64,000 nucleotides of DNA from Bacillota bacterium. GTDB taxonomy: Bacteria; Bacillota; Clostridia; Christensenellales; Aristaeellaceae. This document shows positions 34,893 through 42,457 of the stretch, one piece after another (positions within the stretch are counted from its first letter, which is position 1; the number at the start of each line of letters is the position of its first letter). Location: NCBI GenBank assembly GCA_023398575.1, contig JAEWSC010000064.1, positions 124,001-188,000 of the forward strand. Reading direction: 5' to 3'. The notes beneath the pieces were generated by a model. It searched no databases and was not told where the DNA came from. It saw nothing but the letters and a program-made list of their open reading frames with translations. Position numbers and translations under genes: made by a program.

Positions 34893-36143
34893 TCAATCCT
34901 CCTCAACAGTAAACTGGTCCAGGGAGAATGTCGGCGTAGGCGACGGTGTGGGCGGAAGTGTTGACGGCGGCACCGTCGTGGGTTGATTCAAGCTGCCCGG
35001 CACCTGGTATTCCAGGCTATTGCTAGGGGGTGGCAAGGTAAGAACGGGTCTGGGGGTAGGCGTAGCTGTAGGAACGGGTGTAGGTGTTGCATTTGGATCA
35101 GGGGTAGGCGAGGGCGTACCAAATTGAATGATCTTGTCACCTATCTCTAAGACCGGAAGCGGTCTAGGTGTATCCAGAGGAATAAACTCTCTGACAACAC
35201 TGGTGTTCCCACGTGTTTCAATAGCTGCGGCATCCGGCCTATAGCGTAATACAATCACATACTCTATATGCTGAAAGTCGACAATTGGCTCTACCACAAT
35301 ATACGGCTTATTAGCATCCATCCCACGTGTGCTTTCCCGTACATGCCCAATGGGTATGCCTTTGGGGAAGGCTAGATTGGCTGCTCCGGCAGAACCTACT
35401 CCAGAGGTAACAACCAAGTCATCAGGCCTTGGAAGGCTGTCCTGAAGGTAGTACATGCGGCACATCGGCTCACCGTTAACACCTAGCGTCCCTCTAATCG
35501 TTCCCTGATCGCGTGAGCTTTCGATCAGCCCGGGAATGCTGGCCGAGCTGTCAATAATAGAACGAACCAAGGAACTGTTTGCCGTCACACTATAAGTAAA
35601 TCCAACCAGCGCACCAGACATGGTAACAGCCATATAATCCTCGATCCCGTCGTTTGACCCCTTATCTATGGTAAATACTGAAAAATAGTTATTGTCTTCG
35701 CGGCCAATGACTGTGCAAGGGATAGGGCTCATGGCAGCATTGGCAGATATCTCATCATAAATGTCTTCGTATTTCTGAAGTTTAGTTTGCAACTCATACA
35801 CCAGCATGGAGTCATACGATAATTGCACATTTTCAGCCGATACACGATTAAACTCATATTCCAGGTTACTGCGATACTTTAGCGTACGCAGATAACCGAC
35901 CACCACATTGGTTATGCCTGAAAAAACATTCTGTACAGATGTAGCTGAGTTGGACACTACTTCGCCAGGTGTCTGGAAAAGGTTATTGGTGGGAAAAATG
36001 CTTGCAAATACCATGATGCCAATAATCAGAAGCAAAAAAACACTGACCACCCAGACAGTAATTTTTCTGAGCCTTGGGTGCTCCTTCTTTTCTGGTTCTA
36101 TTTGTATGGGTTTGTCTGCAACTTTTCTTTTCCTGAATTTCAT
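34893..36143 (-). CDS. mreC: MreC, mreD-proximal copy with Pro/Thr-rich tail
   Basis: 416 residues. Bitopic elongasome scaffold: basic cytoplasmic N-terminus (MKFRKRKVAD), one membrane segment (about 29-49), coiled coil (about 85-125), then the beta-barrel MreC domain to about residue 310. A further 105 residues form a linker and a Pro/Thr-rich tail with repeated PTP/TPTP steps (about 340-410), exposed outside the cell. About 80% identical by hand alignment to the adjacent copy over the first 312 residues. The membrane and coiled-coil regions differ by scattered substitutions only, so both appear to be under selection. Confidence 0.93.
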   Translation of the reverse strand: MKFRKRKVADKPIQIEPEKKEHPRLRKITVWVVSVFLLLIIGIMVFASIFPTNNLFQTPGEVVSNSATSVQNVFSGITNVVVGYLRTLKYRSNLEYEFNRVSAENVQLSYDSMLVYELQTKLQKYEDIYDEISANAAMSPIPCTVIGREDNNYFSVFTIDKGSNDGIEDYMAVTMSGALVGFTYSVTANSSLVRSIIDSSASIPGLIESSRDQGTIRGTLGVNGEPMCRMYYLQDSLPRPDDLVVTSGVGSAGAANLAFPKGIPIGHVRESTRGMDANKPYIVVEPIVDFQHIEYVIVLRYRPDAAAIETRGNTSVVREFIPLDTPRPLPVLEIGDKIIQFGTPSPTPDPNATPTPVPTATPTPRPVLTLPPPSNSLEYQVPGSLNQPTTVPPSTLPPTPSPTPTFSLDQFTVEED

Positions 36144-36231
36144 GGTTACAGATAGCCACTCCTTATCATTGGCGCAGGAAGCTGCTCTTTCCTATCCTGT
36201 GCAGTATCACCACTTTTTCGGCGAGATAGCT
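35121..36231 (-). repeat. Tandem duplication, unit A (1111 bases)
   Basis: Runs from the codons for mreC IQF (35121) to the mreB-derived codon at 36231. It is a head-to-tail direct repeat of 36232-37344 (1113 bases). The two-base difference matches the small indels seen in the decayed tail of the other unit. Confidence 0.9.
36166..36231 (-). pseudogene. Fossil of the mreB 3' end (22 codons with stop)
   Basis: Reads SYLAEKVVILHRIGKSSFLRQ then TGA on the minus strand; intact mreB ends GYLAENVEILHRIGKSGFLRQ then TGA. It is a leftover of the tandem duplication and carries the ribosome-binding region of the downstream mreC copy. Confidence 0.9.
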
Positions 36232-36317
36232 GAATTGAATCATTTTGTCGACTATCTCTATAACCCACAACAGTCTTACGGTATCCAACGGGACATATTA
36301 TTCGCTAATGGCACTGC
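36232..36317 (-). pseudogene. Decayed continuation of the mreB-proximal mreC copy
   Basis: Aligns base by base with the other copy's segment from TRGNTSVV to DKIIQF, with a net gain of two bases. In-frame TAA appears one codon after the last shared codon, and further stops (TAA, TAG, TAG) follow. It ends exactly where the mreB fossil begins. Confidence 0.8.
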
Positions 36318-37256
36318 TTACTCACGCGTTTCCATCGCTGACGCACCCGGTTTATAGCGTAATACGGTCACGTTCTCCACATTCTGAAAATCAACAATCG
36401 GTTCTACCACAATATACTGCTTGTTAGCATCCATCCCGCGGGTGCTCTCCCGTACATGACCGATGGGTATTCCCTTAGGGATGGATAGATTGACAGCACT
36501 CGCAGAAACTACCCCGGAGGTTACGACCAAGTCATCAGGCCTAGGAAGAATGTCCTGAAGGTAGTACATTCGGCACATCGGCTCACCGTTTTTGCCTAGT
36601 GTTCCACTAATCATCCCTTGATCCCGGGAGCTTTCGATCAGCCCCGGAATGCTGGCCTGGCTGTCAATAATCGAACGGACCAAAGAACTATTTGCTGTCA
36701 CATTGTAAGTAAATCCAACCAGCGCGCCTGACGTGGTAACAGCCATAAAATCCTCAATGCCGTCTCTGGATCCCCTATTAATGGTAAATACCGAAAAATA
36801 ATTGCCATCATTGCGGCCGACGACCGTGCAAGAGATTGGGTTCATAGCATCAATAGCAGATACTTCATCAAATATATCCTCAAATTTTTGAAGCCGAGAC
36901 TGCAATTCAATTACAAGCATAGCATCATACGATAATTGCGCATTTTCAGCCGTCACACGGTTAAGTTCAGATTCCAGGTTGCTGCGGTACTTTAGCGTAC
37001 GCAGATAGCCGGCTACCGCATTGGTTATGCCAGAAAATATATTCTGAACTGGCGTAACAGAGTTTGCAACTATTTCTCCAGGCACTTTCAGAAGGTTATT
37101 GGTGGGAAAAATGCTGGCAAAGACCATGATACCGATAATCACGAGCAAAAAAACACTAACCACCCAAGCAGATATTTTTCTGAGCCTTGGATGCTCCTTC
37201 TTTTCAGGTTCGATTTGTATGGGATTGTCTGCAACTTTTCTTTTCCGAAATTTCAT
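36318..37256 (-). CDS. mreC: MreC, mreB-proximal copy without tail
   Basis: 312 residues. Same layout as the other copy (basic N-terminus, membrane helix, coiled coil, beta-barrel domain) but it stops at METRE, where the other copy reads IETRG and continues for 104 residues. The core MreC domain is complete, so it is probably functional. Start ATG 37256 matches the other copy's start; AAGGAGAGG is 12 bases upstream in both. It starts 22 bases after mreB ends. Most differences between the copies are conservative. Confidence 0.9.
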   Translation of the reverse strand: MKFRKRKVADNPIQIEPEKKEHPRLRKISAWVVSVFLLVIIGIMVFASIFPTNNLLKVPGEIVANSVTPVQNIFSGITNAVAGYLRTLKYRSNLESELNRVTAENAQLSYDAMLVIELQSRLQKFEDIFDEVSAIDAMNPISCTVVGRNDGNYFSVFTINRGSRDGIEDFMAVTTSGALVGFTYNVTANSSLVRSIIDSQASIPGLIESSRDQGMISGTLGKNGEPMCRMYYLQDILPRPDDLVVTSGVVSASAVNLSIPKGIPIGHVRESTRGMDANKQYIVVEPIVDFQNVENVTVLRYKPGASAMETRE

Positions 37257-37278
37257 GGTTACAGATAGCCTCTCCTTA

Positions 37279-38304
37279 TCATTGACGCAGGAATCCACTC
37301 TTCCCTATCCTGTGCAGAATCTCCACATTTTCTGCCAGATAGCCGATCCCCATCGCAGCGCAATCCATTGGTTCTTTGGCAAGTAACACAGGTATACCAA
37401 GCTCAGAAGCAATAAACTGATCCATGCCAAAGAGCATTGATCCGCCGCCAGTTAAATGGATACCACTTCGCATTACATCAGATGCAAGCTCTGGCGGCGT
37501 ACGTTCCAATACCCATTTGATAGCAGATAATATCGCCAGACAAGGTTCACTCAACGCTTCATACACCTGTGCGGAGGTGATTTCGGTAGTTTGAGGCAGG
37601 CTAGTGATCAAATCGCGTCCGCGCACCAGGGCTCGCCTTGCTTCTTCAATTGGAAGCGCGGCACCAAGATCCATTTTTACTTCCTCAGCAGTGCGGTCAC
37701 CGATAAGCATATTGAATTCGCGTTTGATGAAGTTGATAATTGCTTCATCCATTTTTACACCGCCGACGCGTATGGAATGGGAAATGACAATACCACCTAG
37801 CGATATAACAGCCACATCCGTCGTGCCCCCGCCAATATCCACAACCATGCTGCCCACAGGTTCGTATACGGGCAGGCCGGATCCTATTGCGGCTGCAAAA
37901 GGCTTTTCAATAATATGTACTTGCCTGGCACCGGCTACCTTAGTTGCTTCAGTCACGGCATGGCGCTCTATCGGCGATATGCTGCATGGTACCGTAATCA
38001 GAACTCTGGGCTTGATTAAGTGAGAAACGCCAACAGCCTCACGGATGAAGTATTGAATCATTAGTTTCGTCATATCGAAATCTGATATGACACCTTCACG
38101 AAGGGGGTGAATATCCATAATGCCACCTGTGGTACGGCCTTTCATGATCCGGGCCTCTTCCCCTATGGCTTTGACAATACGCTTATTATCACTTTCTACC
38201 ACGACAATGGTTGGCTCGCTGACAACAATTCCTTTCCCGCGAACATACACCAAAGTGTTGGAAGTCCCCAAATCTATGCCAATGTCCGGCGCTACAATGG
38301 CCAT
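37279..38304 (-). CDS. mreB: Rod shape-determining actin homologue MreB
   Basis: 341 residues, the normal length. Actin-fold ATPase that forms membrane filaments and guides the elongasome. Phosphate loops DLGTSNT (about residues 9-15) and DIGGGTTD; adenosine motif GGGSMLFGM. Start ATG 38304 (MAIVAPDIGIDLGTSN) was taken because it gives the standard N-terminus, although the ribosome-binding site is weak (GGATG). An in-frame TTG at 38340 would overlap maf. Its last 22 codons were copied in the tandem duplication. Confidence 0.95.
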   Translation of the reverse strand: MAIVAPDIGIDLGTSNTLVYVRGKGIVVSEPTIVVVESDNKRIVKAIGEEARIMKGRTTGGIMDIHPLREGVISDFDMTKLMIQYFIREAVGVSHLIKPRVLITVPCSISPIERHAVTEATKVAGARQVHIIEKPFAAAIGSGLPVYEPVGSMVVDIGGGTTDVAVISLGGIVISHSIRVGGVKMDEAIINFIKREFNMLIGDRTAEEVKMDLGAALPIEEARRALVRGRDLITSLPQTTEITSAQVYEALSEPCLAILSAIKWVLERTPPELASDVMRSGIHLTGGGSMLFGMDQFIASELGIPVLLAKEPMDCAAMGIGYLAENVEILHRIGKSGFLRQ

Positions 38305-38320
38305 GTCTACACATCCATTC

Positions 38321-38908
38321 TTAAAATACGCTGATACCAAATTCCTGCAGCATTTTCCTCACCAAAGCCATTGGCAGGCCAATTACGTTGGAGGCACTGC
38401 CGCGAATCTCTTCCACAAACATACCGCCCCGCCCTTGTATAGCATAAGCACCGGCCTTATCCATGGGCTCGCCGGTTTTTACATAAGCCGACGCGGTCTG
38501 CTCGTCCAACGTGGAAAAGCGGACCTGCGTTCTATCATATGCAATGTTTATTCTTCCAGTTATACTGTCCTTTATACAGACACCTGTGTAGACTTCATGC
38601 CAGCCATTACTGAGCGAAAGCAGCATTTTTACCGCTTCCTCAAACGACGATGGCTTGCCCAATACCTGACCATCTCGCGCCACCAATGTATCGGCTGCCA
38701 AGATCATGCGGTTGGGATAAAGATTCTCAACATCCTCCGCTTTACGCTTAGCCAGCAGACATACGCGCTCGTGGGGAGTTCCATCACAGCTTTCATTCGT
38801 ATCCAAGCTGACGACCTCAAACGGTACACCCATGAGCCCAAGCAATTCTTTGCGGCGGGGCGAGCCAGACGCAAGAATAATTGGCGTCATGGTGGATTGT
38901 AAATGCAA
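38321..38908 (-). CDS. maf: Maf/YhdE-type nucleoside triphosphate pyrophosphatase
   Basis: 195 residues. House-cleaning pyrophosphatase acting on dTTP/UTP or modified nucleotides, once called septum formation inhibitor. Motifs ASGSPRRKELL and LAADTLVARDGQVLGKP are diagnostic. I chose TTG 38908 as start: AGGAGG sits seven bases upstream, while ATG 38890 has no site at the right distance. It is the first gene of the mreB operon, behind an extended -10 promoter; the same order (maf-mreB) occurs in Bacillus. Confidence 0.93.
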   Translation of the reverse strand: MHLQSTMTPIILASGSPRRKELLGLMGVPFEVVSLDTNESCDGTPHERVCLLAKRKAEDVENLYPNRMILAADTLVARDGQVLGKPSSFEEAVKMLLSLSNGWHEVYTGVCIKDSITGRINIAYDRTQVRFSTLDEQTASAYVKTGEPMDKAGAYAIQGRGGMFVEEIRGSASNVIGLPMALVRKMLQEFGISVF

Positions 38909-38944
38909 GCTTGCTCCTCCTCAATCGTTTGCGGCGTTCTAGTT

Positions 38945-38955
38945 ATTATAGCACA
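38945..38955 (-). promoter_or_regulatory. Extended -10 promoter of the maf-mre-rodA operon
   Basis: TGTGCTATAAT on the minus strand (38955-38945), with no recognisable -35. Identical to the motifs before the methyltransferase gene and rnfC. Confidence 0.75.
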
Positions 38956-39013
38956 TTGGCGCCTGATTCGTACAGGCTTCCAACCAAAAAGGCAGCGATA
39001 TCCGCTGCAACAC

Positions 39014-39056
39014 AAAACCCCAATGACAGAAAAAGCGTTGCCGTCATTGGGGTTTT
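39014..39056. terminator. Terminator of the rnf operon
   Basis: AAAACCCCAATGAC (39014-39027) pairs with GTCATTGGGGTTTT (39043-39056). Strong on the minus strand, just downstream of rnfB. Confidence 0.93.
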
Positions 39057-39083
39057 GCTGCTTGTAAATAATGTATGAACTTC

Positions 39084-40151
39084 TTAGTTTACGCTGGATG
39101 AGGATGGCACTGAATGCACATTGGGAGTAGTGCCTACCTTGGCATACTCATCGCGTACATGGTCACGCACATGCAGTGTGATACACTTTTTGGGGCATTT
39201 CGCAACACACTCGCCGCAGCCAGTACATGCTTCCGTAATTTCATGTGGTTGCTTGCGTTCACCACTGATCGCTTCAAACTTGCAAGTCTTCTTACAAATT
39301 GTACAGCCGATGCACTCGCTCTTGTCAATTTCAGCAATCTTCCGATTGTCAAAGTCACCCCATATAGCAGAGGTTGGACAGCTTTCCGCACACATCATAC
39401 ATCCTACACACTTTTCATTATCAATCTGCGGAAGATGATTTTTCATTGATATGGCATCAAATTTGCATTCATTGAAGCAAATTTCGCAACCGATACAGCC
39501 AGCCTTGCAATTGTCTGCTACCAATTTACCCTTTTCGGCAGCACGGCACAAAAGCCGGACAGGAAGCTTTTCGGGCTGCAAAGCGATAACATGCTTGGGG
39601 CAAGACGTGACACACGCGCCGCAGCTGGTGCATTTTTCGGTATCAATGACGGCGATCATGCGCTTTTCATCAATGTGGATAGCATCAAATTTGCAAGCAC
39701 GGACACAGGTACCAAGCCCAAGGCAAGCATATTGACATGCTTTGTCACCGCCAGAAACCAACGTAGCAGCAACACAATCCTGTATACCTGAATAATTAAA
39801 CTTTGTTTTACACCTATCCAAACCACCCTGGCAAATGACTTGCGCAACGGTACGCTTGTCACTGTCAACATTGTTTTCGATGCCTAATATGGCAGCAACT
39901 CTCTTTGCCAGATCAGCTCCGCCGACAGGACATGCGTTGATGGGTGCAGTGCCTGATGCCAGAGCCTCCGCTAGACCATCGCACCCCGGGTAACCACAAC
40001 CGCCGCAGTTAGCACCAGGCAGCGCTTCTCTAAGTGAATCACGCAAGGGATTACCAGGCACCGCAAAAACCTTTGAGGTGATGGTCAAAACGATACCAAA
40101 CAGCAATCCCAAGCCGCCAAGCGTAAGCGTGGCGATCAAAATGCCATTCAT
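39084..40151 (-). CDS. rnfB: Rnf complex subunit B, iron-sulfur protein
   Basis: 355 residues. Entry point for electrons from reduced ferredoxin in the Na+/H+-translocating ferredoxin:NAD+ oxidoreductase. N-terminal membrane anchor (about 4-26), then the four-Cys cluster NCGGCGYPGC plus a later Cys. Several CxxCxxCxxxC ferredoxin motifs follow: CTSCGACVTSC, CIGCEICFNEC, CVGCMMCAESC, CIGCTICKKTC and CTGCGECVAKC. The C-terminal part is longer than in gamma-proteobacterial RsxB, as usual in Clostridia. Last gene of the operon, followed by a strong terminator. Confidence 0.96.
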   Translation of the reverse strand: MNGILIATLTLGGLGLLFGIVLTITSKVFAVPGNPLRDSLREALPGANCGGCGYPGCDGLAEALASGTAPINACPVGGADLAKRVAAILGIENNVDSDKRTVAQVICQGGLDRCKTKFNYSGIQDCVAATLVSGGDKACQYACLGLGTCVRACKFDAIHIDEKRMIAVIDTEKCTSCGACVTSCPKHVIALQPEKLPVRLLCRAAEKGKLVADNCKAGCIGCEICFNECKFDAISMKNHLPQIDNEKCVGCMMCAESCPTSAIWGDFDNRKIAEIDKSECIGCTICKKTCKFEAISGERKQPHEITEACTGCGECVAKCPKKCITLHVRDHVRDEYAKVGTTPNVHSVPSSSSVN

Positions 40152-40168
40152 GAGATCACCCTTTTCTA

Positions 40169-40744
40169 TTACTTAATTAGGCCACTAAAGCCAAGGAATG
40201 AAATCGCCATCAATCCGGCAGTGATAAGCGCACCTGGAAATCCATCCATCCACTTGGGCATTTTAGATATAGCAAGACGCTCCCGAATGGCAGAAAATAA
40301 GACGATGGCCAATGTGAAGCCAAGTGCAGATCCAGTACCATTTACCACAGACTGCAGAAGATTGTAACCCTTTGTCATATTCAAAACGGTGACGCCAAGC
40401 ACAGCACAGTTGGTTGTAATCAAAGGCAGATAAACGCCCAATGCCTGGTAGAGCGAGAAGCTGAATTTTTTCAGAGCCATCTCTACTACCTGTACCAGCA
40501 CGCCAATAACCAGAATGAACGCGATGGTATACAAATATTGCAAGTTCAGCGGGACAAGAAGAAAGGTATATATCAAGTAGCAAATCAACGATGCAAGCGC
40601 CATTACGAATGTAACGGCCATGCCCATTCCAAGGGCTGTTTCCAGCTTTTTAGAAACGCCCAGAAAGGGGCAAATACCAAGAAATTGAGACATAATAAAG
40701 TTGTTAACCAATATGGAGCCAATCAGTAACAGTAAGTACTCCAT
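40169..40744 (-). CDS. rnfA: Rnf complex subunit A, membrane protein
   Basis: 191 residues, six membrane helices, the family's exact size. The N-terminus (YLLLLIGSILVNNFIMSQFLGICPFLGVS, read as two parts) and TNCAVLGV are diagnostic; RnfA and RnfE share a membrane [2Fe-2S] cluster held by such Cys residues. The start codon overlaps the rnfE stop by one base (TAATG), so the two are translationally coupled. Confidence 0.96.
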   Translation of the reverse strand: MEYLLLLIGSILVNNFIMSQFLGICPFLGVSKKLETALGMGMAVTFVMALASLICYLIYTFLLVPLNLQYLYTIAFILVIGVLVQVVEMALKKFSFSLYQALGVYLPLITTNCAVLGVTVLNMTKGYNLLQSVVNGTGSALGFTLAIVLFSAIRERLAISKMPKWMDGFPGALITAGLMAISFLGFSGLIK

Positions 40745-41397
40745 TATGCCGCCTCCCTTTCTAGCCTAGCTTTGGCAGCTTGCTTCTTTTCAAAGACCTT
40801 GACAATAAGGTTTACCAGCGCCAGAACAATACCTAGCATAATAAACCCGCCTGGCGCCTGACTAACAATAGTCATCGGTGGTACATCCACAGGCAGAATC
40901 TGCATGCCAAAGAATGTGCCCTTGCCAATAACCTCACGAATGGAAGCAAGTATGGTAATAGCTAGTGTAAAACCAGCACCCATACCCAGTCCGTCCATAA
41001 TGGAAGCCATTGGCAGATTGGTGAACGCAAAGGCTTCTGCTCTGGCAAAAATAATGCAGTTCACAACGATCAACGGGATATAGATGCCCAGTGTTTTATC
41101 AAGAGCAGGTAGGTATGCCTTGATTAACAACTGAACGATTGTCGTAAAGGATGCGATTACCACGATGAACGCGGGAATACGTACATTTCCCGGGATAATC
41201 TTACGCAACAAGGAAATGATGAGGTTTGAAAACACAAGCACTGCCGTCGTTGCAAGTCCCATGCTGATACCATTGGCCGCCATGGTGGTTACAGCCAACG
41301 TGGGGCACATACCGAGCACCAAACGAAAGGTTGGATTCTCTTTCACAATGCCGTTGGTGAAAACGTTTTTCAGCCGTGTCAAATTGCTCTCAGGCAT
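40744..41397 (-). CDS. rnfE: Rnf complex subunit E, membrane protein
   Basis: 217 residues, six helices, homologous to RnfA, with PTFRLVLGMCPTLAVTT and VNCIIFARAEAFA as signatures. GGGGAGG lies nine bases before the ATG. Its start overlaps the end of rnfD by eight bases. In complete clostridial operons rnfG lies between these two genes; here no space exists for it. Confidence 0.96.
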   Translation of the reverse strand: MPESNLTRLKNVFTNGIVKENPTFRLVLGMCPTLAVTTMAANGISMGLATTAVLVFSNLIISLLRKIIPGNVRIPAFIVVIASFTTIVQLLIKAYLPALDKTLGIYIPLIVVNCIIFARAEAFAFTNLPMASIMDGLGMGAGFTLAITILASIREVIGKGTFFGMQILPVDVPPMTIVSQAPGGFIMLGIVLALVNLIVKVFEKKQAAKARLEREAA

Positions 41398-42457
41398 GCT
41401 GCTTCACCTCCCCAAAGGATTTTGGCATTGTCAGCCGATCAATTAAAGGCGTTGCCACATTCATAAACAAGATGGCGAAGGAGCATCCTTCAGGATAGGA
41501 AGAATAAGAACGGATTACGAATAGCAAAATGCCGCAGCCAAGACCCATAATGATCTTGCCAACATTGGTCATGGGCGAAGTAGAATAGTCGGTTGCCATG
41601 AAGATTGCGCCAAGGAAAACGCTGCCGGACAGTAATTGGAACATTGTGTTGCTGAATGCAAGCCCCCATGCTGCGGTAGTATCGCCGCTTAACACCTGTG
41701 AGTAAACACTGATCTGTGAGCCTTCTTTGATCAGATAGCACAGGAACACTGAGCCTATAAACGTTACAGGTATACGCCAATCAATAACGCGCCTGAAGAG
41801 CATATAGGCAAAGCCAAGTAATAGAGCTAGCTTGCTTGTTTCACCCAATACACCGGGGACCTGGCCAGAAAACATCTGCCATAGCGATATTCCGGTGGAG
41901 GACACAAGAGAATATGTGCCTTCTGCAGCCTTTCTTGCAGTCATCAATGGTGTTGCTTTGGATATTGTGTCAATCGCATCCGGAACAAGACCAGTCAGGA
42001 AATTACCTGGTGTAGGAGTTGGGTAGCTGGACATCAGCGCCATCCAGGAGATGAACAGTATCGCCCTGGCCGCCAAGGCCGGATTCATGAAGTTTTGCCC
42101 AAGGCCGCCAAATAATTGCTTTACCAGCACGATGGCAAGTATCGATCCTATAGCAGCAATCCACCATGGGGCACCTGCCGGCAGATTGAACGCTAGTAAT
42201 AGGCCGGTAACGACAGCGCTCAAGTCTGATACAGTAACAGACTGCTTTGATTTTTTCTGATAATACGCTTCTGCAGCAACTGCACTTACAACGGAAACCG
42301 CCATCAGAATCAGCGACCGTAAGCCAAAGAACCAAATAGAAGCAATAACAGCCGGGATCATTGCTATGATTACATCGCCCATCAAACGACGGGTGTTTGT
42401 ATTGTCTCTGATGTGCGGCGAAGAAGAAACGGTCAGATTTTTTAGCATGGTCATCAT
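41390..42457 (-). CDS. rnfD: Rnf complex subunit D, flavin-bearing membrane protein
   Basis: 355 residues, about nine to ten membrane helices. The covalent FMN attachment region (D-x-x-S-x-A-T-P-L in the family) reads DTISKATPL, with Asp163 and the likely acceptor Thr169. Other signatures: VSDLSAVVTGLLLAFNLP and NFMNPALAARA. The start overlaps the rnfC stop (ATGA). RnfD normally works next to RnfG, another FMN-protein, whose gene is missing here. Confidence 0.95.
   Translation of the reverse strand: MMTMLKNLTVSSSPHIRDNTNTRRLMGDVIIAMIPAVIASIWFFGLRSLILMAVSVVSAVAAEAYYQKKSKQSVTVSDLSAVVTGLLLAFNLPAGAPWWIAAIGSILAIVLVKQLFGGLGQNFMNPALAARAILFISWMALMSSYPTPTPGNFLTGLVPDAIDTISKATPLMTARKAAEGTYSLVSSTGISLWQMFSGQVPGVLGETSKLALLLGFAYMLFRRVIDWRIPVTFIGSVFLCYLIKEGSQISVYSQVLSGDTTAAWGLAFSNTMFQLLSGSVFLGAIFMATDYSTSPMTNVGKIIMGLGCGILLFVIRSYSSYPEGCSFAILFMNVATPLIDRLTMPKSFGEVKQHA

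Larger units (their letters stand above)
36232..37344 (-). repeat. Tandem duplication, unit B (1113 bases)
   Basis: Runs from the decayed mreC tail to the GYLAE codons near the 3' end of intact mreB. Direct repeat of 35121-36231. Confidence 0.9.
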
